From Planctomycetes bacterium RIFCSPHIGHO2_12_FULL_52_36 (GTDB taxonomy: Bacteria > Planctomycetota > Brocadiia > Brocadiales > Bathyanammoxibiaceae), in NCBI GenBank assembly GCA_001828545.1, contig MHYW01000130.1, positions 1 through 13,784 on the forward strand: DNA of 13,784 nucleotides, in the 5' to 3' direction. Under the pieces are notes generated by a model. That model saw only the letters and a program-made list of their open reading frames with translations, ran no database searches and had not been told where the DNA came from. Shown piece by piece: positions 6,457 to 12,442 of this stretch (position 1 is its first letter; the number at the start of each line of letters is the position of its first letter). Position numbers and translations under genes: made by a program.

Positions 6457-8044
6457 CGTTTGAAGGTAACTGCACCAGCCTTACTGACTCTACCCCTTCC
6501 AGTTTTTCTATCTTTTCCAATGCCTTCAGGGATATTGGGTTATCCACGTTCACTATCAAGAGGGCTGTCCCACCTGCCTTTTTCCTGCCAAAGGCCATCC
6601 TGGCAATATTAATACCTTCGCTACCCAGTATTGTACCCACACCCCCAATGAGTCCAACCCTGTCCTTGGCATACACCACCAGCATCATGCCCTCCAGCAC
6701 TGCCTCTATTGTGTAACCGTCAATAAAGACTAGCCTGGCATCACCCTTATTAAAGATGGTCCCCGTGACGGCGCTCTCCGCAGTCTCAGTCTTGACCTTT
6801 GCAGTAATCAGGTTCGTAAAGTCGCCACATAGGCCACTGGTGGTTACGGATACGTCTATACCCTTTTCCATGGCAAGGGATGGGGCATTGACCAGATTGG
6901 CCCCCTCTTCCATGCACGGCTTTAAGATTCCTACAAGAAAGCTGTCCGTTACCAATCTAGTGTTCTTCTTGGCTATCTCTCCGGCATAAATCAGGGCAAC
7001 AGACCTCACCCCACAGCCGGTGAGTTGCATCAGGAAGATACCCATCCTCTCCGTAAAATTGATAAAGGGCTGAAGCTGTGCAAATTCCTCAGGGTTTACC
7101 ACAGGCAGGTTCAGGGCGTTACGGACACCCTTCCCTAGCAGGGCGTCGGCCATCTGTTCGGCCGCCTCCACAGCCACGGCCTTCTGGGCCTCTACCGTCT
7201 GGGCCCCCAGATGAGGAGTAGCTATCACCTGCTCCAGTTCCAGGAGCTTGTTACCCTTAGGTGGTTCAACTTCAAATACGTCCAGGGCCGCCCCAGCCAC
7301 CTTCCCTGAGACGATAGCCTCATAGAGGTCTTTCTCATTGACTATCCCACCCCTGGAGGCGTTTACCAATATCACCCCTGGCTTCATGAGATTAAATTCT
7401 CTCTCTTCAATGAGGTTCCTGGTAGAGGCGTTCAAGGGGACGTGGATGGTAATAAAATCTGCCTGGGACAGTACCTCCTCCAGGGTGTTAGTCCGCTGGA
7501 TAAGGTACTGGGTAGTAATGTCGGGGGAGATAAAGGGGTCGTAGGCAATCACCCTCATCTCCAGGGCGGCTGCCTTTTTGGCCACCTGCCTCCCTATACG
7601 GCCAAGACCTATAATGCCGAGGGCCTTTCCCGCCACCTGGAAACCGATGAACTTATCCCTCTTCCACTCCCCCTTCTGGAGGGACTTATGGGCCTGAGAA
7701 ATCTTTCTTGCCACGGCAAAGAGGAGTCCGATAGTGTGCTCTGCGGCAGAGGTGGCATTCCCCTCCGGGGTATTCATTACTATCACACCCCGCTTGGTCG
7801 CCTCTTCTACGTCTACATTGTCTACCCCAATACCCGCACGGCATATAGCCTTGAGCCTTTCTGCCCCGGCCAGCACCTTGTCCGTAATCTTTACCCCGCT
7901 ACGGAGGATTACGCCCTCGTAACCCTTAATCTCCTCCTTGAGTTCCTCCTGGGAGATCCCCGGCCTCGTTACCACCTCTAGACCGGCCCTTGTCAGGATG
8001 TCTTCACACTCCGTTGCAAGGCTATCTGCTAAAAGTACTTTCAT
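6446..8044 (-). CDS. serA: D-3-phosphoglycerate dehydrogenase, long form with ASB and ACT domains
   Basis: SerA oxidises 3-phosphoglycerate with NAD to 3-phosphohydroxypyruvate, the first step of serine synthesis. The 532-residue protein has a substrate-binding N-terminus (AICRAGIGVDNVD, 67-79), a nucleotide fold with GLGRIG (146-151), and the catalytic set R231 (NASRGG), E260 (DVFEVEPP) and H278 (ATPHLG). The intervening ASB domain spans about 318-445 and the C-terminal ACT domain about 453-527 (MLVVYAKDRVGLIGGVG). The ACT domain suggests serine feedback, as in other long-form enzymes. The ATG at 8044 has TTAGGA 3-4 nt upstream. The gene is monocistronic here, convergent with the phosphoesterase on its 3' side. 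Its upstream region is almost wholly occupied by the repeat element at 8090-8240, so its promoter must lie in or beyond that element. No inserted repeat was seen in the coding region. Confidence 0.97.
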   Translation of the reverse strand: MKVLLADSLATECEDILTRAGLEVVTRPGISQEELKEEIKGYEGVILRSGVKITDKVLAGAERLKAICRAGIGVDNVDVEEATKRGVIVMNTPEGNATSAAEHTIGLLFAVARKISQAHKSLQKGEWKRDKFIGFQVAGKALGIIGLGRIGRQVAKKAAALEMRVIAYDPFISPDITTQYLIQRTNTLEEVLSQADFITIHVPLNASTRNLIEEREFNLMKPGVILVNASRGGIVNEKDLYEAIVSGKVAGAALDVFEVEPPKGNKLLELEQVIATPHLGAQTVEAQKAVAVEAAEQMADALLGKGVRNALNLPVVNPEEFAQLQPFINFTERMGIFLMQLTGCGVRSVALIYAGEIAKKNTRLVTDSFLVGILKPCMEEGANLVNAPSLAMEKGIDVSVTTSGLCGDFTNLITAKVKTETAESAVTGTIFNKGDARLVFIDGYTIEAVLEGMMLVVYAKDRVGLIGGVGTILGSEGINIARMAFGRKKAGGTALLIVNVDNPISLKALEKIEKLEGVESVRLVQLPSNGKQ

Positions 8045-8089
8045 GTCCCTAACCTATGCCTTTCAGACCCTTTATGAAACAGACGCTTT

Positions 8090-8240
8090 GAGACTTCTGC
8101 AAATTCGCCTGAGGCGGACTGTGCCTTTAGTTTCCCCCTCCCTAGACGGGAGGGGGAAGGGGGAGGGTGATATTCACCCCCACCCTTCCCTCCCCCATCA
8201 AGGGGGAGGGTATTTCGGTTGCTACTTTTTCAGAGGTCTC
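8090..8240. repeat. Composite MITE-like element upstream of serA
   Basis: The ends GAGACTTCTGCAAA (8090-8103) and TTTTCAGAGGTCTC (8227-8240) are near inverted copies. Next to the left end is a degenerate TCCGCC/GGCGGA palindrome (about 8105-8119). The interior has three hairpins: CCCCCTCCC with GGGAGGGGG (8134-8156), GGGTGA with TCACCC (8165-8179), and CCCTCCCCC with GGGGGAGGG (8188-8210). There is no reading frame of note. The ends resemble those of the element at 9009-9147, but the interior differs. Confidence 0.65.
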
Positions 8241-8278
8241 GCTTTATAAATATAATATCACCCAGGGACTTTAAATGC

Positions 8279-8312
8279 AAAAGGCAGCGCCTGGCAGGGG
8301 ACGCTGCCTTTT
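8279..8312 (-). terminator. Intrinsic terminator for the small membrane protein gene
   Basis: An 11-bp perfect stem, AAAAGGCAGCG with CGCTGCCTTTT, closes a 12-nt loop. Read on the minus strand it lies 27 nt past the stop at 8339 and ends in TTTT followed by GCATTT. The symmetric A and T flanks could let it act in both directions. Confidence 0.75.
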
Positions 8313-8338
8313 CTACGGCTGGTTATGATTTACTTTAA

Positions 8339-8689
8339 CTAAGAACCTTTTCTCATGGAATAGATACCAACACAGCTCACCGCCGCCCCGGTGAAGAGGG
8401 CAATGGCATGGGCACAGCCAAACCCTGGCCTACCCAACCCAATCCTGTCCCAAAGCAAGAAAAAGATTACCATAATAATCCCTGCGATAGTAACGTATTT
8501 CCCTTCAAATCTTGCCAGATAAACCCCTGCTATAATACCCAGAGCGCCTAAAGATGTACCCAGCCCCTGCGACCAGCCGAATTGCGTCCTTGTAGCCCCA
8601 AGACCCAACTCGTCAGCAAAACCGGCAACAAAGGCCAATACTACACCCACCGCTATGAGGATTATACCATTAGTCCTATGCCGTTCCAT
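8339..8689 (-). CDS. Small membrane protein with four predicted helices, function unknown
   Basis: A 116-residue protein when started at the ATG at 8689; a more upstream ATG at 8755 would add 22 residues, but the strong Shine-Dalgarno decides for 8689. Hydrophobic segments are at about residues 8-26 (GIILIAVGVVLAFVAGFAD), 43-61, 65-81 (YVTIAGIIMVIFFLLWD) and 93-111. The TM1-loop-TM2 pattern, with GLGATRTQFGWSQGLG in the loop, resembles small uncharacterised membrane proteins I associate with several phyla; I do not recognise a named family. The gene stands alone with its own putative promoter, ribosome site and terminator, which supports a real, independently expressed gene. Confidence 0.75.
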   Translation of the reverse strand: MERHRTNGIILIAVGVVLAFVAGFADELGLGATRTQFGWSQGLGTSLGALGIIAGVYLARFEGKYVTIAGIIMVIFFLLWDRIGLGRPGFGCAHAIALFTGAAVSCVGIYSMRKGS

Positions 8690-8696
8690 CTTCCCA

Positions 8697-8704
8697 CACC
8701 TCCT
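8697..8704 (-). promoter_or_regulatory. Strong Shine-Dalgarno fixing the membrane protein start
   Basis: On the minus strand AAGGAGGTG ends about 8-9 nt before the ATG at 8689. It is the clearest ribosome-binding site in the window and rules against the upstream ATG at 8755. Confidence 0.75.
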
Positions 8705-8787
8705 TTTTTTGACACCAGGCGGTGTAACCGCCCTCTCCCCAAGGAGCCTGCACAATTCCCCATCTGAAATCGCCCTCTTAGAGCTTA

Positions 8788-8816
8788 AAGATATACTCCA
8801 GAATCTTTGGTGTCAA
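8788..8816 (-). promoter_or_regulatory. Putative sigma70-type promoter for the small membrane protein
   Basis: On the minus strand a perfect TTGACA (8816-8811) is followed after 17 nt by TATCTT (8793-8788), a 4 of 6 match to the -10 consensus. Transcription would start at about 8780, giving a 5' leader of roughly 90 nt. Confidence 0.5.
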
Positions 8817-9008
8817 ATATATTTTTGGGGGCTTTCGTGCAGTTTATGGAGCTAGTTGCACATTAAACCATTAATTCTTGCGTATTGTCTATATGCCCCA
8901 CACGGCCTCTTTTAATTTGTATTTGTAACGACACATGATAGAAATATAATTAGACCTTATCAAGCCTGTTTTCTAAAGAAGGGAGGGACCAAGAGGAATC
9001 CTATTATG
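8817..9008. other. AT-rich intergenic stretch without a recognised feature
   Basis: Between the membrane protein promoter and the repeat at 9009 there is no convincing reading frame or RNA gene. The base composition is more AT-rich than the surrounding genes. The rest of the gap up to 9195 is covered by the repeat at 9009-9147 and a short GAATTCTG-rich tail. Confidence 0.5.
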
Positions 9009-9147
9009 GAGAGCTCTGCAAAACTCTTAAAAGTACCACCCGTCATTCTGAGCGAAGCGAAGAATCTTGTGTTTTAGGAGATTCTTTCCGCCGGAGGCGG
9101 ACTTTGCTCCCTCAGAATGACGGTTTCGGGCGTTTTGCAGAGGTCTC
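9009..9147. repeat. Composite palindromic element with nested insertion
   Basis: The outer ends GAGAGCTCTGCAAAAC (9009-9024) and GTTTTGCAGAGGTCTC (9132-9147) match as inverted repeats at 15 of 16 positions. Inside, CCGTCATTCTGAG (9040-9052) pairs perfectly with CTCAGAATGACGG (9111-9123), and AGAATCT (9061-9067) pairs with AGATTCT (9079-9085). The left inner arm continues GCGAAGCGAAGAATCT. The right arm is interrupted by a TCCGCCGGAGGCGGA palindrome (9087-9101), which looks like one repeat inserted into another. Confidence 0.75.
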
Positions 9148-9195
9148 AAAATACGGAATTCTGACTACTGAATTCTGCATTCTCTCTTTCGTGTC

Positions 9196-10437
9196 ATGGA
9201 AGAAGCCCTCCGCCACGTTAAGGCCCTTTCTTTTCCCCGCCGTACTGGTTCTACTGGGGAGGCTCAGGCCCAGGAATACATAATCAGCAGGTTCAAGGCC
9301 CTGGGTTTAGAACCCAGGGAGGAGGAGTTCAGCTTCACCCCCATACTGGGTCTCCTATCAAAGGGTTTCCTCTCGATAGTCTTACTCTCCCTCACAGCCC
9401 TCCATCTCCTCTCCCCCTTTTACCCGTTTCTTGGGATAACACTGTGCCTCTATATCCTAATTCTTACCCTGGGTTTTCTCTGGGGCAGGCCAGTGGTGGC
9501 CCTTCTTGGATGGGCCTTTTTTAAAGAGATCCCCTTCCTAAAAAAACTCCATTCAAAGAATATAACGGCCACATGGCCAGATGGTAGGGGCGTATTGCAA
9601 TACGCCCCTACGGTAGCACACATTTACATCTTGGCCCATTACGACTCCAAGAGCCAGACCCTCCCCATTGGGGGGCGTATCCCACTGGTAATGGCCCTAT
9701 TCTTATCTACGTTGTCTTTGTCGGCATACCACCTCCTGATACCCCTGGCCGGTCTTCACGTACCGGGCACAATTGAGAGGGCCATTTTTATAACGGCACT
9801 CACCAGTGGTCTAGTATTGTTATGGACTAAGACCAGAAATCTCTCCCCGGGGGCAATAGACAATGCCTCTGGGGTAGCGGTGATGCTCCATCTTGCGAAG
9901 GCCATTAAAAAAGAAGTTCAAGAGTTCAAAAGCTCAAAAGTTCAGGGGTTCAAGGGTTTAAGGTTCCATTTTGTGGCCACAGGGGCAGAAGAGGAGGGGC
10001 TGGTTGGTGCCTTCTGGCTGCGCAAATCCGTAGGGGCGTATTGCAATACGCCCCTACAAGCAAACTCCTTTTTTATTAACCTGGATGGAGTGGGGACGAA
10101 GGGCAGGGTCTATTGCACAGATAAGATAGGGCTCCATCCCTCCTCCCAGGGACAGAAGGAATTTTTAGCCTTAATAAGGAGGGCGGCAGAGGCCGTAGGG
10201 GCACGTTGTCCGCCTCAGGCGGATGCCCTACATGTCTATTCTCCCCCCATTACAATGGGCGCTATGGCCGACCATTTCCCATTTATTGCCAATGGATACC
10301 GTGCCGTTACGTTCTCCACCGTCTCCAGGCGTTCCTTATGGGTCCATACCCCGTGGGATACACTGGAAATGGTGGAGGTAGAGGGTATGGCGGCGGTGGG
10401 AAGACTGATGCTAGGCGTATTGAGGCTTCTAAAATAG
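9196..10437 (+). CDS. M28-family zinc metallopeptidase with membrane helices and several in-frame repeat insertions
   Basis: A 413-residue protein with the M28 zinc ligand series: AHYDS (H148, D150), GAIDNASG (D222), GAEEEGL (E265, E266), NLDGVG (D297) and VHTPWDT (H384). M28 enzymes are co-catalytic aminopeptidases or carboxypeptidases. Two hydrophobic hairpins, at about 53-97 and 161-210, interrupt the peptidase fold. The even number of helices keeps all zinc ligands on one side of the membrane. No signal peptide and no Shine-Dalgarno were seen at the ATG. Repeats encode GRGVLQYAPT (130-139), a segment ending FKSSKVQGFKGL (about 241-255), VGAYCNTPLQ (279-288) and a CPPQADA region (334-346). 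A fifth repeat provides the TAG stop. All metal ligands survive, so the enzyme may still be active. It is convergent with rtcB. Confidence 0.85.
   Translation: MEEALRHVKALSFPRRTGSTGEAQAQEYIISRFKALGLEPREEEFSFTPILGLLSKGFLSIVLLSLTALHLLSPFYPFLGITLCLYILILTLGFLWGRPVVALLGWAFFKEIPFLKKLHSKNITATWPDGRGVLQYAPTVAHIYILAHYDSKSQTLPIGGRIPLVMALFLSTLSLSAYHLLIPLAGLHVPGTIERAIFITALTSGLVLLWTKTRNLSPGAIDNASGVAVMLHLAKAIKKEVQEFKSSKVQGFKGLRFHFVATGAEEEGLVGAFWLRKSVGAYCNTPLQANSFFINLDGVGTKGRVYCTDKIGLHPSSQGQKEFLALIRRAAEAVGARCPPQADALHVYSPPITMGAMADHFPFIANGYRAVTFSTVSRRSLWVHTPWDTLEMVEVEGMAAVGRLMLGVLRLLK
9584..9611. repeat. GTAGGGGC-type palindrome, first copy in the M28 gene
   Basis: A perfect 28-bp palindrome with arms GTAGGGGCGTATTG and CAATACGCCCCTAC. 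It encodes GRGVLQYAPT (130-139), just before the strand carrying the first zinc ligand. It is identical to the copy at 10030-10057 but read in a different frame. Confidence 0.9.
9915..9962 (+). repeat. 8-bp tandem repeat within the M28 gene (six units)
   Basis: Six tandem octamers: AGTTCAAG, AGTTCAAA, AGCTCAAA, AGTTCAGG, GGTTCAAG and GGTTTAAG. They encode VQEFKSSKVQGFKGL between the D222 region and the GAEEEG motif. The octamer unit and reading register are those of the kdsB array at 3103-3134. Confidence 0.85.
10030..10057. repeat. GTAGGGGC-type palindrome, second copy in the M28 gene
   Basis: Base-for-base identical to the 28-bp palindrome at 9584-9611, but read one frame over as VGAYCNTPLQ (279-288). 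It sits between the GAEEEG helix and the strand with D297. Confidence 0.9.
10195..10231. repeat. GTAGGGGC-type palindrome with a nested TCCGCC palindrome
   Basis: The outer arms GTAGGGGCA and TGCCCTAC enclose TCCGCCTCAGGCGGA (10209-10223). The third arm pair in this peptidase gene is thus itself interrupted by the second repeat family. It is translated as about VGARCPPQADAL (334-345). Confidence 0.7.
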
Positions 10438-10456
10438 GGGCAAGACCTGCCCCTAC
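10434..10456. repeat. Degenerate GTAGGGGC-type palindrome supplying the M28 stop codon
   Basis: TAGGGGCA and a right arm ending TGCCCCTA surround a short AGACC centre; it looks like a shortened relative of the copy at 2138. Its TAG (10435-10437) is the peptidase stop, and the element fills most of the 27-bp gap to the convergent rtcB stop. Confidence 0.65.
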
Positions 10457-10464
10457 CTACAGTG

Positions 10465-11916
10465 CTACCCCTTAATAACCCCCAGGGGTTTTAGCTGTAC
10501 GACCTTGCGGGCGATGCCGGCGTTATGGACGACGTTCACCACCTCTGTAACGTCTTTATAGGCCTCTGGTATCTCTTCGGCCAGGGTGTCCCAGCCTGAG
10601 GCCCTGACGATGATACCCATGTCCTCCATCTCCCTGAGGATATTTTTCCCTTTGGCCCGCTTCGTTGCCTGGGTGCGGCTCATTACCCTGCCAGCCCCAT
10701 GACAACTGCTGGCAAAGGTCTCCTGGCTGGCCGCCTCCGTACCCACCAGGACATAGGAACACCTGCCCATATCTCCGGGGATAAGTACAGGCTGGCCTAT
10801 CTCCCTATAGGCCGCAGGGGTCTGGGGATGCCCAGGGGGTAGTGCCCTGGTAGCCCCCTTCCTGTGGACGCAGAGTTTCGCGGGCTTGCCGTCCACGTTG
10901 TGGGTCTCAAACTTGGCAATGTTATGGCAGACGTCGTATATAAGCTCCAGCCCCAGGTCTTCCGAAGGCCTTTTTAGCATGTGGGAGAAACTCTCCCTTA
11001 CCCAATGGGTAATCATCTGGCGATTGGTAAAGGCAAAATTGGCTGCGCAGGCCATGGCGGCAAAGTAGCGCCTCCCTTCCTCAGAGTCTATTGGGGCACA
11101 GCATAGCTGGCGGTCTACGAGCTCTATCCCATACTTACTGGCGGCCCTCAGCATGACCCCTATGAAATCGTCGCAGACCTGATAACCCAACCCCCTGCTA
11201 CCTGTGTGCACCTGGACGGCTACCCCGCCCAGTTCAAGGCCCAGGGTACTGGCCAGCTTCTCATCATATATCTCAGAGATTACGTCCACCTCCACAAAGT
11301 GGTTCCCGGAACCCAGGGTGCCTACCTGTGCCCGGCCCCTCTCCATGGCCCTATCGGATACCTCCCCTGGGTCAGCCCCCTGGATACAACCCCGTTCCTC
11401 AATGTGATCCAGGTCTCTCTCGTAGCCGTAACCCCTGCTTACGGCCCAGCGGGCGCCTTGCCTCAGGAGGCCCTTTTCCTCTTCAATACCCAGCTTGAGG
11501 TCCTTCCTGTGCGAGCCTACCCCTGTGGGGATATTCCTAAAAAGGGTGTTGACTAATTCTTTCATCATATCCTGTATCTCTTCTCTACGCAGATTGGAGC
11601 GTAATACCCTTACCCCACAGTTGATGTCATAACCTACGCCCCCCGGAGAGATTACGCCTGTCTCATCAAAGGCGGCTACGCCACCTATGGGAAACCCGTA
11701 CCCCTCATGGATATCTGGCATGGCCAGGGAGGCCCTCACTATCCCTGGCAGGGTGGCTACGTTGGCCACCTGACGCAGGCTCAAATCCCTCTTTATCTCC
11801 TCCATAATCCTGGAATCGGCATAGACTATGCCCTCTACCCTCATGCCGCCTTCCTTCTCTATCTTCCAGCGGTAGGGGTCTATCTGCTTTATGTTCAGGG
11901 TTAATTCCTTTTCCAT
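10465..11916 (-). CDS. rtcB: RNA-splicing ligase RtcB
   Basis: RtcB joins RNA 2',3'-cyclic phosphate or 3'-phosphate ends to 5'-OH ends with GTP and Mn2+, in RNA repair or tRNA maturation. The start is taken as the ATG at 11916 (483 residues): the bases GTGAGG just upstream serve better as a Shine-Dalgarno than as the GTG start at 11925. Motifs are IVRASLAMPDIHEGYGFPIGG, DINCGVR (C100), GSGNHFVE (H206), VQVHTGSRGLG (H237), DVCHNIAKFE (H331) and SCHGAGRVMSR with H406, the residue guanylylated in well-studied homologues. Numbering runs 2-3 residues ahead of the archaeal enzyme throughout, so no internal indel is evident. It lies downstream of archease, its activator, in the same direction. The 76-bp gap between them holds two hairpins. 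Confidence 0.97.
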   Translation of the reverse strand: MEKELTLNIKQIDPYRWKIEKEGGMRVEGIVYADSRIMEEIKRDLSLRQVANVATLPGIVRASLAMPDIHEGYGFPIGGVAAFDETGVISPGGVGYDINCGVRVLRSNLRREEIQDMMKELVNTLFRNIPTGVGSHRKDLKLGIEEEKGLLRQGARWAVSRGYGYERDLDHIEERGCIQGADPGEVSDRAMERGRAQVGTLGSGNHFVEVDVISEIYDEKLASTLGLELGGVAVQVHTGSRGLGYQVCDDFIGVMLRAASKYGIELVDRQLCCAPIDSEEGRRYFAAMACAANFAFTNRQMITHWVRESFSHMLKRPSEDLGLELIYDVCHNIAKFETHNVDGKPAKLCVHRKGATRALPPGHPQTPAAYREIGQPVLIPGDMGRCSYVLVGTEAASQETFASSCHGAGRVMSRTQATKRAKGKNILREMEDMGIIVRASGWDTLAEEIPEAYKDVTEVVNVVHNAGIARKVVQLKPLGVIKG

Positions 11917-11927
11917 CTTCCTCACCT

Positions 11928-11982
11928 GGGCAGGGGTAAACCCTGCCCCTACAACTTGTTCCCTGGTGGCGGAGCACCAGGG
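11928..11982. repeat. Two adjacent palindromes between archease and rtcB
   Basis: The first is a degenerate GTAGGGGC-family copy: GGGCAGGG (about 11928-11935) pairs with CCCTGCCC (11941-11948), followed by CTAC. The second has a perfect 8-bp stem, CCCTGGTG (11961-11968) with CACCAGGG (11975-11982), around GCGGAG. On the minus strand both fall between the archease stop and the rtcB start, with no T-run after them. Confidence 0.65.
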
Positions 11983-11992
11983 CTATCCTCCC

Positions 11993-12424
11993 TCAAAGGT
12001 CTATTATCACCCTGGCCCGCCAGCCTTCGGGTACTTCTACCACCTCTATTTTATGATGGGTAACGGCCTTGGGGCTGGTCAAAATTATGTGTCTCCCTTC
12101 ACGGAAAGACTCCCCATAGGCTACGGCCTCCAGATTATCGGACTCCAATCCCCTTACCTCAAACCTCTTAAAGAGGAGTTGTTCTACCTCGTGGTAGTAG
12201 AGCAGTTCATTCAACCAGTTTACCAGGAGTTGCTCCAGGTCAAATGCGCGGAGTCTGACGGTCCTTTCCACCCTCTCCTCTACCCTGGACAAGTCAGTAA
12301 CGACGTCAAAGAGGGCAAAGGCGGCATTACCAAAGAGTTCCTTTAAGTCCCTGCCATAGACCTCCAGGGCCAGGTCTGCCGTGTGCTCCAGTACTTTGTA
12401 TCGCCTTGACGCGGACTCCTTCAT
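11993..12424 (-). CDS. Archease, activator of RtcB
   Basis: A 143-residue protein of normal archease length. The N-terminal EHTADLALEVYGRDLKELF (13-31) carries the conserved acidic site around D17. A central helix LEQLLVNWLNELLYYHE follows, then SPKAVTHHKIEV (117-128) and a C-terminal RVIIDL whose aspartate (D142) is expected to complete the metal site. Archease speeds guanylylation and multiple turnover of RtcB. The ATG at 12424 has a GAAGGG-type site shortly upstream. The gene lies 18 bp after fba and 76 bp before rtcB, in one direction, so co-transcription is likely. No inserted repeat is visible. Confidence 0.94.
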   Translation of the reverse strand: MKESASRRYKVLEHTADLALEVYGRDLKELFGNAAFALFDVVTDLSRVEERVERTVRLRAFDLEQLLVNWLNELLYYHEVEQLLFKRFEVRGLESDNLEAVAYGESFREGRHIILTSPKAVTHHKIEVVEVPEGWRARVIIDL

Positions 12425-12442
12425 CTGACCCTTCGGCTCGGC

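Noticed and set aside
7442..7981. A 179-codon open frame antisense to serA
   Set aside because: It is the shadow of the NAD-binding and substrate domains of SerA; no motif and no independent start signal.
8690..8755. Longer form of the small membrane protein from the ATG at 8755
   Set aside because: The strong AAGGAGGTG sits correctly for the ATG at 8689, and the extra 22 residues look unlike the rest of the protein.
9196..10437. Calling the M28 gene a pseudogene because of its insertions
   Set aside because: There is no frameshift or internal stop and all metal ligands are present; decay is possible but not shown.
11917..11925. GTG start for rtcB
   Set aside because: GTGAGG serves better as the ribosome site for the ATG at 11916, which also gives the length expected of the long RtcB form.
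1092..11982. A CRISPR array, considered because many short palindromic repeats are present
   Set aside because: The repeats are dispersed, of different families and not separated by regular spacers; no cas gene is present.
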